The notes beneath the pieces were generated by a model. The model was not told the origin of the DNA. It did no database searches and saw nothing but the letters and a program-made list of their open reading frames with translations. DNA of 46,308 nt from Bryobacteraceae bacterium (GTDB taxonomy: Bacteria > Acidobacteriota > Terriglobia > Bryobacterales > Bryobacteraceae). A program made the position numbers and the translations under genes. Shown one piece after another: positions 27,704-36,598 of the stretch (position 1 is the stretch's first letter; each line of letters begins with the position of its first letter). The stretch lies in contig JACZJQ010000334.1 of the NCBI GenBank assembly GCA_014860455.1, positions 1 through 46,308 of the forward strand, written 5' to 3'.

Positions 27704-28111
27704 ATGAAGAGCTGGCTTGGCAAGTTCATCCGCCGCGGCCCGCCGCCTCCTGAGCCACTGAAAGGCAGCCCCGCCGTGGCGCGGGTGAAGCACTACTCGG
27801 CCCTGAGCGGCTACGTCTACGAGTACGTTTATCAGGGCTATCTGGACACCGGCTCAGTTCGGTCACACAGATTTAGAGTCTCGGCCGACCGCAAGGTGTG
27901 GTTCGACCTGGAAGTCGCCATCCAGGACGAAGGCGTCCGCGCCTGGGAACAGGCCAACGACAGGCAGTTGAACGCGGCTGAGCGCTATGCCGTCGCCAAG
28001 CTCGCCCTGTTCGCCGCCTTCGATGAACGTGAAACGCCGGCGGCGATGCGCCAGCCGGTGAATGTCCCGGCCCAACGCATCGCCGCGCTGCTGGAGTCGA
28101 TCGATTTCTAG
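27704..28111 (+). CDS. Hypothetical protein
   Basis: 135 residues from ATG 27704. No signal peptide or membrane segment. The centre (YEYVYQGYLDTGSVRSHRFRVSADRKVWFDLEVAIQDEGVRAWE) has alternating beta-strand character and the C-terminal half is helical. No family recognised. It ends 2 bp before the convergent maeB stop. Its opposite neighbour is the TrmB-type regulator, with 89 bp between the divergent starts. Confidence 0.6.
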   Translation: MKSWLGKFIRRGPPPPEPLKGSPAVARVKHYSALSGYVYEYVYQGYLDTGSVRSHRFRVSADRKVWFDLEVAIQDEGVRAWEQANDRQLNAAERYAVAKLALFAAFDERETPAAMRQPVNVPAQRIAALLESIDF

Positions 28112-28113
28112 GT

Positions 28114-30384
28114 CTAGTCGGCGCCGACGGGCTCCAGTGTCTGCGCCTCCACCACGGCCAGCGCGGCCATGTGCACGATCTCGTTCACTTCGGCGCCGCG
28201 CTGCAACACCGCCACTGGCTTCGAGAAGCCCAGCAAAATCGGACCCACCACCTCCGCACCGCCAAGCCGCATCAACAGCTTGTAAGCGATGTTGCCGGAT
28301 TCAAGCGACGGCGCAATCAGGATGTTCGCCGGCTGCGTCAGTTTGCTGAACGGGTACTCGGCCAGCAACTCCGGCGTCACCGCCGTGTCGGCCATCATTT
28401 CGCCGTCGATTTCAAGCCACGGCGCGCGCTGCCGCGCCAGTTCCGTCGCTCGCCGCACCTTCTCCGTCAGGGGATGGCGCGTCGAACCGAAGTTCGAAAA
28501 CGACAGCATCGCCACGCGAGGTTCAATGTTGAACCCGCGCACGGCTTCGGCCGTGTGCACCGCGATCTCGGCCAGGTCCTCGGCCGTCGGCTCGATGTTC
28601 ATCGTCGTGTCGGCAAGGAAGTAGATCTGGCCCTTCGGCATGATCAACATATACATGCCCGCCAGTTTTTTCACCCCCGGGCGCAATGAGATGATCTCCA
28701 GCGCCGGGCGGATCGTCTCCGGATAGTGTTGCGTCACGCCGGCGATCATCGCGTCGGCATCGCCCATGTGCACCATCATGCAGCCGAACCGCGTGGGGTC
28801 GGTCAACAGCCGCGGCGCCTCGCTGGGCGTCACGCCCTTGCGGTGGCGCAATGCGACGAACTCGTTGATATAGCCGTCGCACTTCGGGCAGCAGAGCGGA
28901 TCGACGATGTCCACCGCCCCGTCGAAATGCAGATGCAACTCCTCGGCGCGCTGCCTGATCTTCTCGGCGTTGCCGATCAGAATCGGACGCGCAATTTGTT
29001 CGTCCACCAGGATCTGTGCCGCGCGCAGGATGCGGTCCTGGTCGCCTTCCGGCAGTACAACCCGCTTGGGCCGCCGCTGCGCCCTGTGGATCGACATCCG
29101 CATCACTTCCTGGCTCTTGCCCAGGCGCATCTCCAGCCGCTCGCGGTAGATCTCCGGCTCAACCGGAATCTGCGCCACCCCGGTCTCGATCGCCGCCCGC
29201 GCCACCGCCGGGGCCACCCAGGTCAGCACTCGCGTATCAAACGGCTTCGGGATCAGATAGAGCGGGCCAAACTGCATCTCCTCCACGTCGTAGACCTTGC
29301 GCACCGAATCCGGCACATCCTGCTTGGCCAGCATTGACAGCGCATAGGTCGCCGCCAGCTTCATCTCGTCGTTGATCGCCGTCGCCCGCACATCCAGCGC
29401 ACCCCGGAAGATGAACGGGAACCCAAGCACGTTGTTCACCTGGTTGGGATAGTCCGATCGCCCGGTCGCCATGATCACATCGCTCCGCGTTGCCACGGCA
29501 ACGTCGTAAGCGATCTCCGGATCCGGATTCGCCAGTGCGAAGACGATCGGCTTCTCGGCCATCGCCAGCAGCATCTCCGGTGTCACGCAGTTTGCCTGCG
29601 ACAGCCCGATGAACACGTCGGCCCCGTGCATGGCCTCTTCCAGCGTGCGCAACTCAGTCTGCCGCGCGAACCGCTGCTTGTACTTATTCATTCCCGCCGT
29701 GCGGCCCTCAAAGATGACCCCCTTGGTGTCGCACATCAGAATGTTCTCGATCGTCGCCCCCAGCCGGACGTAGTGGTCGGCGCAGGAAATCGCCGACGCC
29801 CCCGCACCCGAAAAGACGATCTTCACATCGGCCAGCGGCTTGCCCACGATCTCGCAGGCGTTGATCAGCGCCGCGCCCGAGATGATCGCCGTCCCATGCT
29901 GATCGTCGTGGAAGACCGGGATCTTCATCGTCCGCTTCAGTTCTTCCTCAATCTCGAAACACTCCGGCGCCTTGATGTCTTCCAGATTGATGCCGCCGAA
30001 TGTCGGCTCCAGCAACTGGCACGTCCGGATCACCTCCTTGGGATCCTCCGTGGCAAGCTCGATGTCAAACACATCGATGTCGGCGAATCTCTTGAACAGC
30101 ACGCCCTTGCCTTCCATCACTGGCTTGCCCGCGGCGGGGCCGATGTTGCCTAATCCAAGCACGGCGGTACCGTTGGAGACCACGGCGACAAGGTTCCCCT
30201 TCGACGTGTACTGATACACCGCTTGCGGATTCTCCGCAATCTCAAGGCAGGGGACGGCGACGCCAGGCGTATAGGCGAGGCTCAGATCCCGCTGCGTCCG
30301 GCACGGCTTGGTCGGCGTGACGGAGACCTTTCCAGCGGGTTCGCTGGAATGGTAGGCGAGCGCTTCTTCTTTGCGAATCAGCAT
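28114..30384 (-). CDS. maeB: NADP-dependent malic enzyme fused to a phosphotransacetylase-like domain
   Basis: 756 residues, the usual length for MaeB. The N-terminal half (about 1-425) is the malic enzyme: [13 protein letters not shown], the metal/substrate region [17 protein letters not shown], and a Rossmann site [17 protein letters not shown]. The C-terminal half (about 430-756) is PTA-like (PRRVVLPEG-type start, [32 protein letters not shown]). It converts malate to pyruvate and CO2 with NADP+. The PTA part is usually regulatory, binding acetyl-CoA, rather than catalytic. AGGAGAGGAAAGGA precedes the ATG and TATAGA lies further upstream. Confidence 0.95.
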   Translation of the reverse strand: MLIRKEEALAYHSSEPAGKVSVTPTKPCRTQRDLSLAYTPGVAVPCLEIAENPQAVYQYTSKGNLVAVVSNGTAVLGLGNIGPAAGKPVMEGKGVLFKRFADIDVFDIELATEDPKEVIRTCQLLEPTFGGINLEDIKAPECFEIEEELKRTMKIPVFHDDQHGTAIISGAALINACEIVGKPLADVKIVFSGAGASAISCADHYVRLGATIENILMCDTKGVIFEGRTAGMNKYKQRFARQTELRTLEEAMHGADVFIGLSQANCVTPEMLLAMAEKPIVFALANPDPEIAYDVAVATRSDVIMATGRSDYPNQVNNVLGFPFIFRGALDVRATAINDEMKLAATYALSMLAKQDVPDSVRKVYDVEEMQFGPLYLIPKPFDTRVLTWVAPAVARAAIETGVAQIPVEPEIYRERLEMRLGKSQEVMRMSIHRAQRRPKRVVLPEGDQDRILRAAQILVDEQIARPILIGNAEKIRQRAEELHLHFDGAVDIVDPLCCPKCDGYINEFVALRHRKGVTPSEAPRLLTDPTRFGCMMVHMGDADAMIAGVTQHYPETIRPALEIISLRPGVKKLAGMYMLIMPKGQIYFLADTTMNIEPTAEDLAEIAVHTAEAVRGFNIEPRVAMLSFSNFGSTRHPLTEKVRRATELARQRAPWLEIDGEMMADTAVTPELLAEYPFSKLTQPANILIAPSLESGNIAYKLLMRLGGAEVVGPILLGFSKPVAVLQRGAEVNEIVHMAALAVVEAQTLEPVGAD

Positions 30385-30589
30385 AAATGTGTCCTTTCCT
30401 CTCCTGTTCTATACCCAGGCGGCAAGAAAAGCCAGCGCCGGTCCGATTATGTCTGGCGAAACAGGGTCCGCAGGCAACCTCCAGAGCCTTCAGGTCGTCT
30501 TCTAGGTGCGTCCGGACGCGTTTGGGCTATGGTGCTCCGGGCGATTATTGCATACTGAAAGGCGCGGGGCTCAACTCAGGCAACAACAT

Positions 30590-31396
30590 ATGTCAGAACC
30601 GATCATGCCGCCGGTGGATGAACTCAAGGGCAGGCCCTTCTCCTTCTATCCGCCGATCCTCAACATCACCCATAACGAGTGGACCCTGAAAGAAGCCACC
30701 TGGTCCGAGATGCTGGTCTCCAATACCAAAATGCATCTCGAAGTCGCCGTTCCGCGCCGGTACTTCGGCCAGATCTCCCAGATCGAAGAACCGGTCATGA
30801 TCGTCGGGCTGAACCGCGAACTCGAATACAAAACCGGCGCCATCTGGCCCACCGAGCGCAAAGTCCTAGCCATGCCCGGCAAGGTCCTCCCGATGCCGCG
30901 AAAGAAAGGCGAAGCCAGCGACGAACCCAAATCGCCCGGCGCGTTTAGGTCCATCACCGGTCTCGGCGATTCCGGCACCGACTCGCGCATCAGCCGCATG
31001 ATCCTCACCATCTTTGGCGCTGTCGTTTTCGTCGGCATCCTTGTCTGGGCCCTGGTCGAGTTCACCCCCGCTGCCAAACCCACCTTCGTCGCCAAGGACC
31101 AGGCCTATCTCGAACTCACCCGCGACGACGACTTCCACGCCGTCGTCCGCAAACTCGGCGCCCCCTCCCTGGACCGCTTCAAATCCACCGAAGGCGAGAT
31201 CCATTACCGCGCCCTCACATACAACGGCCGCGGCTACGTCATTATCCTCATGGGCACCGAACGCGAACAGGTCCGTTACATCGGCACCTTGAGCCATTCC
31301 GGCGACCCGAAAAAAGACTGGCAACCGATGCACTACGTCGAGTTCGCCAAAGGCGCCACCACCGTCTCCATGCTCCGCACACTGCCTAAGTTCTGA
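30590..31396 (+). CDS. Unknown single-pass membrane protein
   Basis: 268 residues from ATG 30590. Residues 1-135 are predicted cytoplasmic, with a proline-rich opening and a beta-rich segment (HLEVAVPRRYFGQISQIEEPVMIVGLNRELEYKTG). One membrane helix at about 137-158 (MILTIFGAVVFVGILVWALV) leads to a C-terminal beta-rich domain (YLELTRDDDFHAVVRKLGAPSLDRFKS ... RALTYNGRGYVIILMG). No family recognised. Located 47 bp before cstA on the same strand, but a separate TACAAT box precedes cstA. Confidence 0.65.
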   Translation: MSEPIMPPVDELKGRPFSFYPPILNITHNEWTLKEATWSEMLVSNTKMHLEVAVPRRYFGQISQIEEPVMIVGLNRELEYKTGAIWPTERKVLAMPGKVLPMPRKKGEASDEPKSPGAFRSITGLGDSGTDSRISRMILTIFGAVVFVGILVWALVEFTPAAKPTFVAKDQAYLELTRDDDFHAVVRKLGAPSLDRFKSTEGEIHYRALTYNGRGYVIILMGTEREQVRYIGTLSHSGDPKKDWQPMHYVEFAKGATTVSMLRTLPKF

Positions 31397-31443
31397 CCGC
31401 CGGCCCCAGCGCCCGCCATCCATCCGGATACAATCGTTAGTTC

Positions 31444-33486
31444 ATGAAGCAACGACTGTCTACACTGGCATGGATCGCAATCGCCCTCGCCGGCGCCTTC
31501 AGCCTGGCCGGAGTGGCCATCTACCGCGGAGAGTCCATCAATAGCGCCTGGCTCGTCATCGCCTCGGTCTGCACCTACCTCACCGCCTACCGCTTCTACG
31601 GCGCCTTCATCGCCGCCAAGGTCATGGCTTTGGACGACCGCCGCGCCACTCCCGCCGAACGTCTCCGCAATGGCCACGACTTCGAACCCACAAATAAGTG
31701 GATCGTCTTCGGCCACCACTTCGCCGCCATCGCCGGGCCCGGCCCCTTGGTCGGACCCACTCTCGCCGCCCAGTTCGGCTACCTCCCCGGCACCCTCTGG
31801 ATCATCATCGGCGTCGTCATCGGCGGCGCCGTCCAGGACTTCATCATCTTGTTCTCATCGGTCCGCCGCAACGGCAAGAGCCTCGGAGAAATGGCCCGCG
31901 AGGAGATCGGGAAGATCGGTGGAGCCACCGCCCTGCTCACCGTCCTGCTCATCATGATCATCCTGCTCGCCGTCATCGCACTAGTCGTTGTCAACGCCCT
32001 CAAAGGCAGCCCCTGGGGCACTTTCACCATCGCCGCCACCATGCCCATCGCCGTCTTCATGGGCCTTTACCTCCGCTACTGGCGGCCCGGCAAAGTCCTC
32101 GAAGTTTCGCTGATCGGCTTCGGACTCGTCGTCGCCAGCATCTTCGCCGGCGAATGGGTCGCCGGTCACGCCGTTCTCGGACCCTGGTTCACCCTCGGCG
32201 GCATGGCCCTGGCCATCTCGGTCATCATCTACGGCTTCCTCGCCAGCGCTCTGCCGGTCTGGCTGCTGCTCGCCCCGCGCGACTACCTGTCGACCTTCGT
32301 CAAACTCGGCGTCGTCCTCATGCTCGGCGCCGGCATCCTCTTCGTCCGCCCGGAACTCCAGATGCCCGCCCTCACCCGTTTCACCGATGGCACCGGACCC
32401 ATCTTCGCCGGCACTATCTTCCCGTTCTGCTTCATCACCATCGCCTGCGGCGCCATTTCCGGCTTCCACGCCCTCATCAGCTCCGGCACCACGCCCAAGA
32501 TGATCGCCCGCGAAGGACACATCCTCCCGGTCGGCTACGGCTCCATGCTGCTTGAAAGCTTCGTCGCCATGATGGCCATGATCGCCGCCTGCTCGCTCGA
32601 ACCCGGCGTCTTCTTCGCCGTGAATTCACCCGCCGGCATCGTCGGTGCCACGCCCGCCGCCGCCACCGCCACCATCACCTCCTGGGGCTTCCCCGTCACC
32701 CCTGATCAAATGTCCACCCTCGCCAAGCACGTCGGCGAAGATACCCTGTTTTACCGCACCGGCGGCGCCCCCTCGCTTGCCCTCGGCATGGCCCACATCT
32801 TCTCTCAGATCTCCGGCAACGAATCGGTCCTGCGCTTCTGGTACCACTTCGCCATCATGTTCGAGGCCCTGTTCATCCTTACCATCATCGACGCCGGCAC
32901 CCGCGTCGGACGCTTCATGCTTCAGGACTTCCTCGGCCACTTCTATAAACCCCTCGGCCGCACCTCCTGGATGCCGTCCGTCATCCTCACCTCGGCCCTG
33001 ATCGTCTGTGCCTGGGGCTACTTCCTCATCCAGGGCGTCCTCGACCCCCTCGGCGGCATCAACTCCCTCTGGCCCCTGTTCGGCATCGCCAACCAACTGC
33101 TCGCCGCCGTCGCCCTCTGCGTCGCCACCACCATCCTCATCAAGGCCTTCCGCCTCAAATACGCCTGGATCACCATCACCCCGCTCATCTGGCTCGTCAT
33201 CGTCACCTATACCGCCGCCTGGCAGAAAATCTTCTCCGCCGTACCGCGCATCGGTTTCCTCGCTCAGGCCGCCGCCCTCGAAGCCGGCCCGCAATCGGCA
33301 GCCACGAAACAGCTCATCTTCAACAACCGCCTCGACGCCGTCGTCTGCGGCATCTTCCTGGTCCTGGTGACAACAATCCTCGTCGATTCCATCCGCGTCT
33401 GGACCGGCATCCTCAACGGCTCGCGCACCCGCGCCACCACCGAAACCTCCTTCGTCGCCACCCAACTCCAGGCAGGAGAATTCTAA
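31444..33486 (+). CDS. cstA: CstA family carbon starvation protein (pyruvate/peptide transporter)
   Basis: 680 residues, about 16-18 membrane helices. Family landmarks are [45 protein letters not shown] near the N-terminus, [14 protein letters not shown] in the middle, and the [18 protein letters not shown] segment. CstA-type proteins import pyruvate and possibly peptides during carbon limitation and act with a small YbdD/YjiX partner, encoded immediately downstream. TACAAT (31429-31434) lies 9 nt before the ATG, implying a very short leader; no Shine-Dalgarno is visible. Confidence 0.95.
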   Translation: MKQRLSTLAWIAIALAGAFSLAGVAIYRGESINSAWLVIASVCTYLTAYRFYGAFIAAKVMALDDRRATPAERLRNGHDFEPTNKWIVFGHHFAAIAGPGPLVGPTLAAQFGYLPGTLWIIIGVVIGGAVQDFIILFSSVRRNGKSLGEMAREEIGKIGGATALLTVLLIMIILLAVIALVVVNALKGSPWGTFTIAATMPIAVFMGLYLRYWRPGKVLEVSLIGFGLVVASIFAGEWVAGHAVLGPWFTLGGMALAISVIIYGFLASALPVWLLLAPRDYLSTFVKLGVVLMLGAGILFVRPELQMPALTRFTDGTGPIFAGTIFPFCFITIACGAISGFHALISSGTTPKMIAREGHILPVGYGSMLLESFVAMMAMIAACSLEPGVFFAVNSPAGIVGATPAAATATITSWGFPVTPDQMSTLAKHVGEDTLFYRTGGAPSLALGMAHIFSQISGNESVLRFWYHFAIMFEALFILTIIDAGTRVGRFMLQDFLGHFYKPLGRTSWMPSVILTSALIVCAWGYFLIQGVLDPLGGINSLWPLFGIANQLLAAVALCVATTILIKAFRLKYAWITITPLIWLVIVTYTAAWQKIFSAVPRIGFLAQAAALEAGPQSAATKQLIFNNRLDAVVCGIFLVLVTTILVDSIRVWTGILNGSRTRATTETSFVATQLQAGEF

Positions 33487-33665
33487 TGATCCGCCTCCTC
33501 AGAGCCTTCGGTTCGATCATCCTCGGTATCCTTCGCGAGATCTCCGACGAATCGGCCTACGCGCGCCACCTCGCCTCGCACGGCCGCCCGCACTCGGGCG
33601 AGGAATACCGCCGCTTCGCCGAATGCCGCCTCCGCCAGAAATACCAGCGCGCCAAGTGCTGCTAG
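33486..33665 (+). CDS. YbdD/YjiX family small protein (CstA partner)
   Basis: 59 residues, [16 protein letters not shown]... ending RQKYQRAKCC. The start A is shared with the last base of the cstA stop (TAATG), and AGGAGA lies about 9 nt upstream, so it is translationally coupled. The pattern SDESAYARHLASHGRPHSGEEYRRFAECRLRQKY matches the Y-x-x-H...P...EEF...R...Y signature of DUF466 (YbdD/YjiX) proteins, which are needed for pyruvate uptake by CstA/BtsT-type transporters. The terminal Cys-Cys is not a typical family feature that I know. Confidence 0.85.
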   Translation: MIRLLRAFGSIILGILREISDESAYARHLASHGRPHSGEEYRRFAECRLRQKYQRAKCC

Positions 33666-33671
33666 GCGGAA

Positions 33672-34001
33672 TTACGCGCCCGCCGCCACGCCCTTCACCA
33701 TCGTCAGCAGCATCACCACTTCGGTCCGCGCCTTGATCGCATGCTCCAACTTCGGCGGCATGTAAGCGAACGCACCCGGCTTGATCTCCTTCGTCTCCCC
33801 GCCCAACTTCACCGTCCCCTCGCCTGAAACGAAGTACAGCGTCGCCGGCATCGGCGCCGTGTGCGCGCTCAACTCTTGCCCCGGCGCAAAGACAAACAGC
33901 ACCACCTTCGACCGGTCGTCAGCTTGGAGCGTCCGGCTCAGAATCCCGTTCTCTGGAATCGGCCCGTGCTCGGCCAGGTTGTCGTGAAAAATGTAGTCCA
34001 T
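33672..34001 (-). CDS. Small single-domain cupin protein
   Basis: 109 residues. A single cupin barrel: VVLFVFAPGQELSAHTAPMPATLYFVSGEGTVKLGG (motif 1, with His and Glu at partially conserved metal positions) and GAFAYMPPKLEHAIKARTEVVMLLTMV (motif 2, with the His). Single cupins may bind metal, sense small ligands or act as isomerases; no substrate can be named. AAGGAGACAC precedes the ATG. It is divergent from the radical SAM gene across a palindromic site, suggesting shared control. Confidence 0.85.
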   Translation of the reverse strand: MDYIFHDNLAEHGPIPENGILSRTLQADDRSKVVLFVFAPGQELSAHTAPMPATLYFVSGEGTVKLGGETKEIKPGAFAYMPPKLEHAIKARTEVVMLLTMVKGVAAGA

Positions 34002-34026
34002 CGTGTCTCCTTACACCCCAATCATG

Positions 34027-34074
34027 GACCGTGCTGGTCGCACTTCTCAGTGACTTTGGTCATATCGACCAAAG
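34027..34074. promoter_or_regulatory. Palindromic operator region between cupin and radical SAM genes
   Basis: A perfect palindrome CTTTGGTC-ATATC-GACCAAAG occupies 34054-34074. A second pair with the same half-sites in everted order, GACC-GTGCT-GGTC, lies at 34027-34039. The GGTC half-sites are 22 bp apart, about two helical turns. A TACAGA box for the radical SAM gene begins 5 bp after the palindrome, so a bound dimer would cover its -35 area. The cognate regulator is unknown; an 8-bp half-site with a 5-bp gap is the size expected for Rrf2-, MarR- or Crp/FNR-type dimers. Confidence 0.6.
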
Positions 34075-34109
34075 AAAGTACAGATTAGTCTTGATCCAGG
34101 AGACCCGCC

Positions 34110-35192
34110 GTGAGAGATTTTTCCGAAGCCCCCTTCCTTGTCATCTGGGAGACCACCCAGGCCTGCGACCTCGCCTGCAAACACTGCCGCGCTTCCGCCC
34201 AACCCGGCCGCGATGCCCAGGAACTCTCCACCAGCGAAGCCAAGGCCCTCCTGCGCCAGGTGAAACGCCTCGGCGACCCCCTCATGGTGTTCACCGGCGG
34301 CGACCCGCTCAAACGCGACGATCTCCTCCAACTGCTCGAATACAGCGTCTCCATCGGCCTCCGCACTACCGTCACCCCCAGCGCCACCCCCCTGCTCACA
34401 GCCGAAGCCATCGAGCGTTTCAAAGCCTGCGGCGTCGCCCGCATGGCCATCTCCATCGATGGACCCGACGCCCAATCCCACGACGATTTCCGCCAGGTCG
34501 CCGGCTCCTTCCAGACCTCCATCGACGCACTGAACTCAGCCCGCGCCTGCGGCCTCGAAACTCAGGTCAACACCACCGTCACCCGCTCCAACCTCCACCT
34601 CCTCGCCGATATCGCCGCCCTCGTCGCCGCCAGCGGAGCCAGGCTCTGGAGCGTCTTCTTCCTCATCGTCACCGGCCGCGCGCAACTCGACGACGACCTC
34701 TCAGCCGCCGAATACGAACAGGTCTTCGAGTTCCTCTACGAAACCAGCCTCATCGCCCCGTTCGACATCAAGACCACCGAAGCCCAGCACTACCGCCGCT
34801 ACGTCGCCCAGCGCCGCAAGCTGGACGGCGTGGCGGGTCCTTCGCGCTCCGGCCATGCCCCGCCCTCCATCGCCCGCCAAGCCGGCATCAATGACGGCAA
34901 GGGCTTTGTCTTCGTCTCCCGCCGCGGCGAAATCTTTCCCTCCGGCTTCCTGTCCATCTCCGCCGGCAACGTCCGCGACGTTGAACTCGGCCACGCCTAC
35001 CGCACCGCCCCCCTGTTCCTCTCCCTGCGCGACAGTTCGCAACTCGACGGAAAATGCGGCGGCTGCGACTTCAAAAACCTCTGCGGCGGTTCCAGATCTC
35101 GCGCCTACGCCCTCACCGGCGACTACCTCGCCTCCGACCCCCGCTGCGTCTACATCCCCGTCCAGTTGCTCACCGGCGCCAGCGCCATGTGA
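34110..35192 (+). CDS. Radical SAM/SPASM-type maturase-like protein
   Basis: 360 residues with a GTG start preceded by AGGAGA. The [4Fe-4S] radical SAM motif CxxxCxxC is C19, C23 and C26 (TTQACDLACKHCRAS). MVFTGGDPL provides the GGE-like SAM site and AISIDGPDAQSHD the family mid-motif. The C-terminal cysteine cluster KCGGCDFKNLCGGSRSRAYALTGDYLASDPRC is SPASM-like and would hold extra Fe-S clusters. The overall style resembles the TIGR04053 and heme-d1/AhbD/NirJ-related group, which modify peptides or tetrapyrroles. No precursor peptide or heme gene is adjacent apart from the cupin. The 3' end overlaps the convergent ASKHA gene by 43 bp. Confidence 0.85.
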   Translation: MRDFSEAPFLVIWETTQACDLACKHCRASAQPGRDAQELSTSEAKALLRQVKRLGDPLMVFTGGDPLKRDDLLQLLEYSVSIGLRTTVTPSATPLLTAEAIERFKACGVARMAISIDGPDAQSHDDFRQVAGSFQTSIDALNSARACGLETQVNTTVTRSNLHLLADIAALVAASGARLWSVFFLIVTGRAQLDDDLSAAEYEQVFEFLYETSLIAPFDIKTTEAQHYRRYVAQRRKLDGVAGPSRSGHAPPSIARQAGINDGKGFVFVSRRGEIFPSGFLSISAGNVRDVELGHAYRTAPLFLSLRDSSQLDGKCGGCDFKNLCGGSRSRAYALTGDYLASDPRCVYIPVQLLTGASAM

Positions 35193-36596
35193 TCCGCGAA
35201 GGCGTCCTGGAAACCCGGATCGGCAGCCAGTTCAACATGCTCGGTCCGCTCAAGCACCCGCCGGATCGACTCATCCCGCCCCCCGGGCTTCAGCAACAAC
35301 TGCCTCACGCCCCTCAGCGCAGTATTGCCTGACGGCGTCACCCGCGCCCGCCTGGGCAGCAGCCCAATGCGCCGTGCCCCGGCCTCGCGCAGGTAGTTGC
35401 CAAACGCTCCGGCAAGATACAGATGCGTGCCCGCGCCGCCCAGCAGCGCCAGCGCTGCCGCCGCCGCACCCTTGGCCAACTGCAACTGCCGCACATCCCC
35501 CTGATACAGCGACACACCATCCCGCAGCCCGATCTCCCCATCCGCCATCCGCCCATTCGGCTTCAACAGCCCCAGGTCCAGGGCTGCCGCAACGGCATCC
35601 ACCAGCCCGCTGCCGCAGATCCCATGCGCCGCCCCGCCGCCCAGCACATGGCACACCATCGCGCCGCCATCAATCCACGCATGATCGATCGCCCCGTCCC
35701 CGGCCCGCATCCCGCGCCTGATTCCGCCCGCCTCAAACGCCGGACCCGCCGCCGTCGATGCGCAACGGATCGCCCCGCCACCAGCAACAGCCACTTCGCC
35801 GTTGGTCCCCAGATCCATGATCGACGCCCGCTCAGCAGCAATATGCAGCCCCGTCGCGATAATCCCGCACAACAGGTCGCTCCCCGCAAACCCGCCGATC
35901 ACCGGCAGAAACTCCACCCGCCCCGCATCCACTCCTGCCTCGTCGCCCGTCATCACAACGGCCTCCGGCTTCGGCGTCCGGAACGGCACCGCCGCCAGCG
36001 GTCCAACATCCAACCCGCCGTACAGATGATGCATCACCGTGTTGCCGCAGATCAGCACTTCCTCCACCGCACGCCCGCCGGCCAACTTCGCCGACATTCG
36101 CGCAATCTGCCGCCGGATCAGTTCTGTCAACATCCCAGGCTGCCGCAGCGCGCTTTCCACGCGACTCATCAGGTCGGCCCCGTGGCGCGCCTGGGCATTC
36201 AGTTCGGCCTCGATGCCGAGAATCTCGCCGGTCGTCAAATCGACAAGCTGCGCGACAACAGTCGTCGTCCCCAGATCCACCGCAATGCCCAACCCCTCGC
36301 GCGGCTCGACCTCCACCTCCGCTTCATCGGTCAGGATCCGCGGCGTCCACTGCGCCACTTCAACCGTCACCGCCCCGTCCGCCTCGGCCTCGCACGCCAG
36401 CCGCCACCCGGCGCTGATCTCATCCGCCTCGAGCGCCCCCCGCATCGTCTCGGTCACACCGACTTCGCCCTCCACCACCCGCACCTTGCAAGTCCCGCAC
36501 CCCGACCCGCCGCCGCAAGGAAACTCCACCCCACTCGAACAACTGGTCTGCCAGCGACTTGCCCACCTCCGGCTCAATCCTCACCCGCCGCGCCAC
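35150..36596 (-). CDS. ASKHA/DUF4445 [2Fe-2S] corrinoid reactivation protein, apparent N-terminal frameshift
   Basis: RamA-like reductive activators re-reduce inactive Co(II) corrinoid proteins. The [2Fe-2S] ferredoxin domain has FPCGGGSGCGTCKVRV and a fourth Cys in RLACEAEA. Then comes the linker and the ASKHA ATPase part (GIAVDLGTTTVVAQLVDLTTGEI, MDLGTNGEVAV, GICGSGLVDAVAAAL, LAGAFGNYL). The natural start is GTG 36596 with GGAG 8 nt upstream, 2 bp after the preceding gene; it reads VARRVRIEPEVGKSLADQLFEW. That frame leaves the ferredoxin frame at a GGGG run (plus-strand CCCC 36529-36532), where removing one G (or adding two bases) restores continuity. The uninterrupted frame alone begins with an unconvincing TTG at 36577. 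It may be a sequencing indel, a recent mutation or programmed slippage. Last gene of the corrinoid operon. Confidence 0.8.
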
Positions 36597-36598
36597 GT

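Noticed and set aside
32626-33465. 279-codon frame antisense to cstA
   Set aside because: Asp/Gly/Glu-rich shadow of transmembrane codons.
36577-36577. TTG at 36577 as the real start of the ASKHA gene
   Set aside because: No Shine-Dalgarno, and the first 15 residues do not resemble a ferredoxin N-terminus, whereas the other frame does; a frameshift is more likely.
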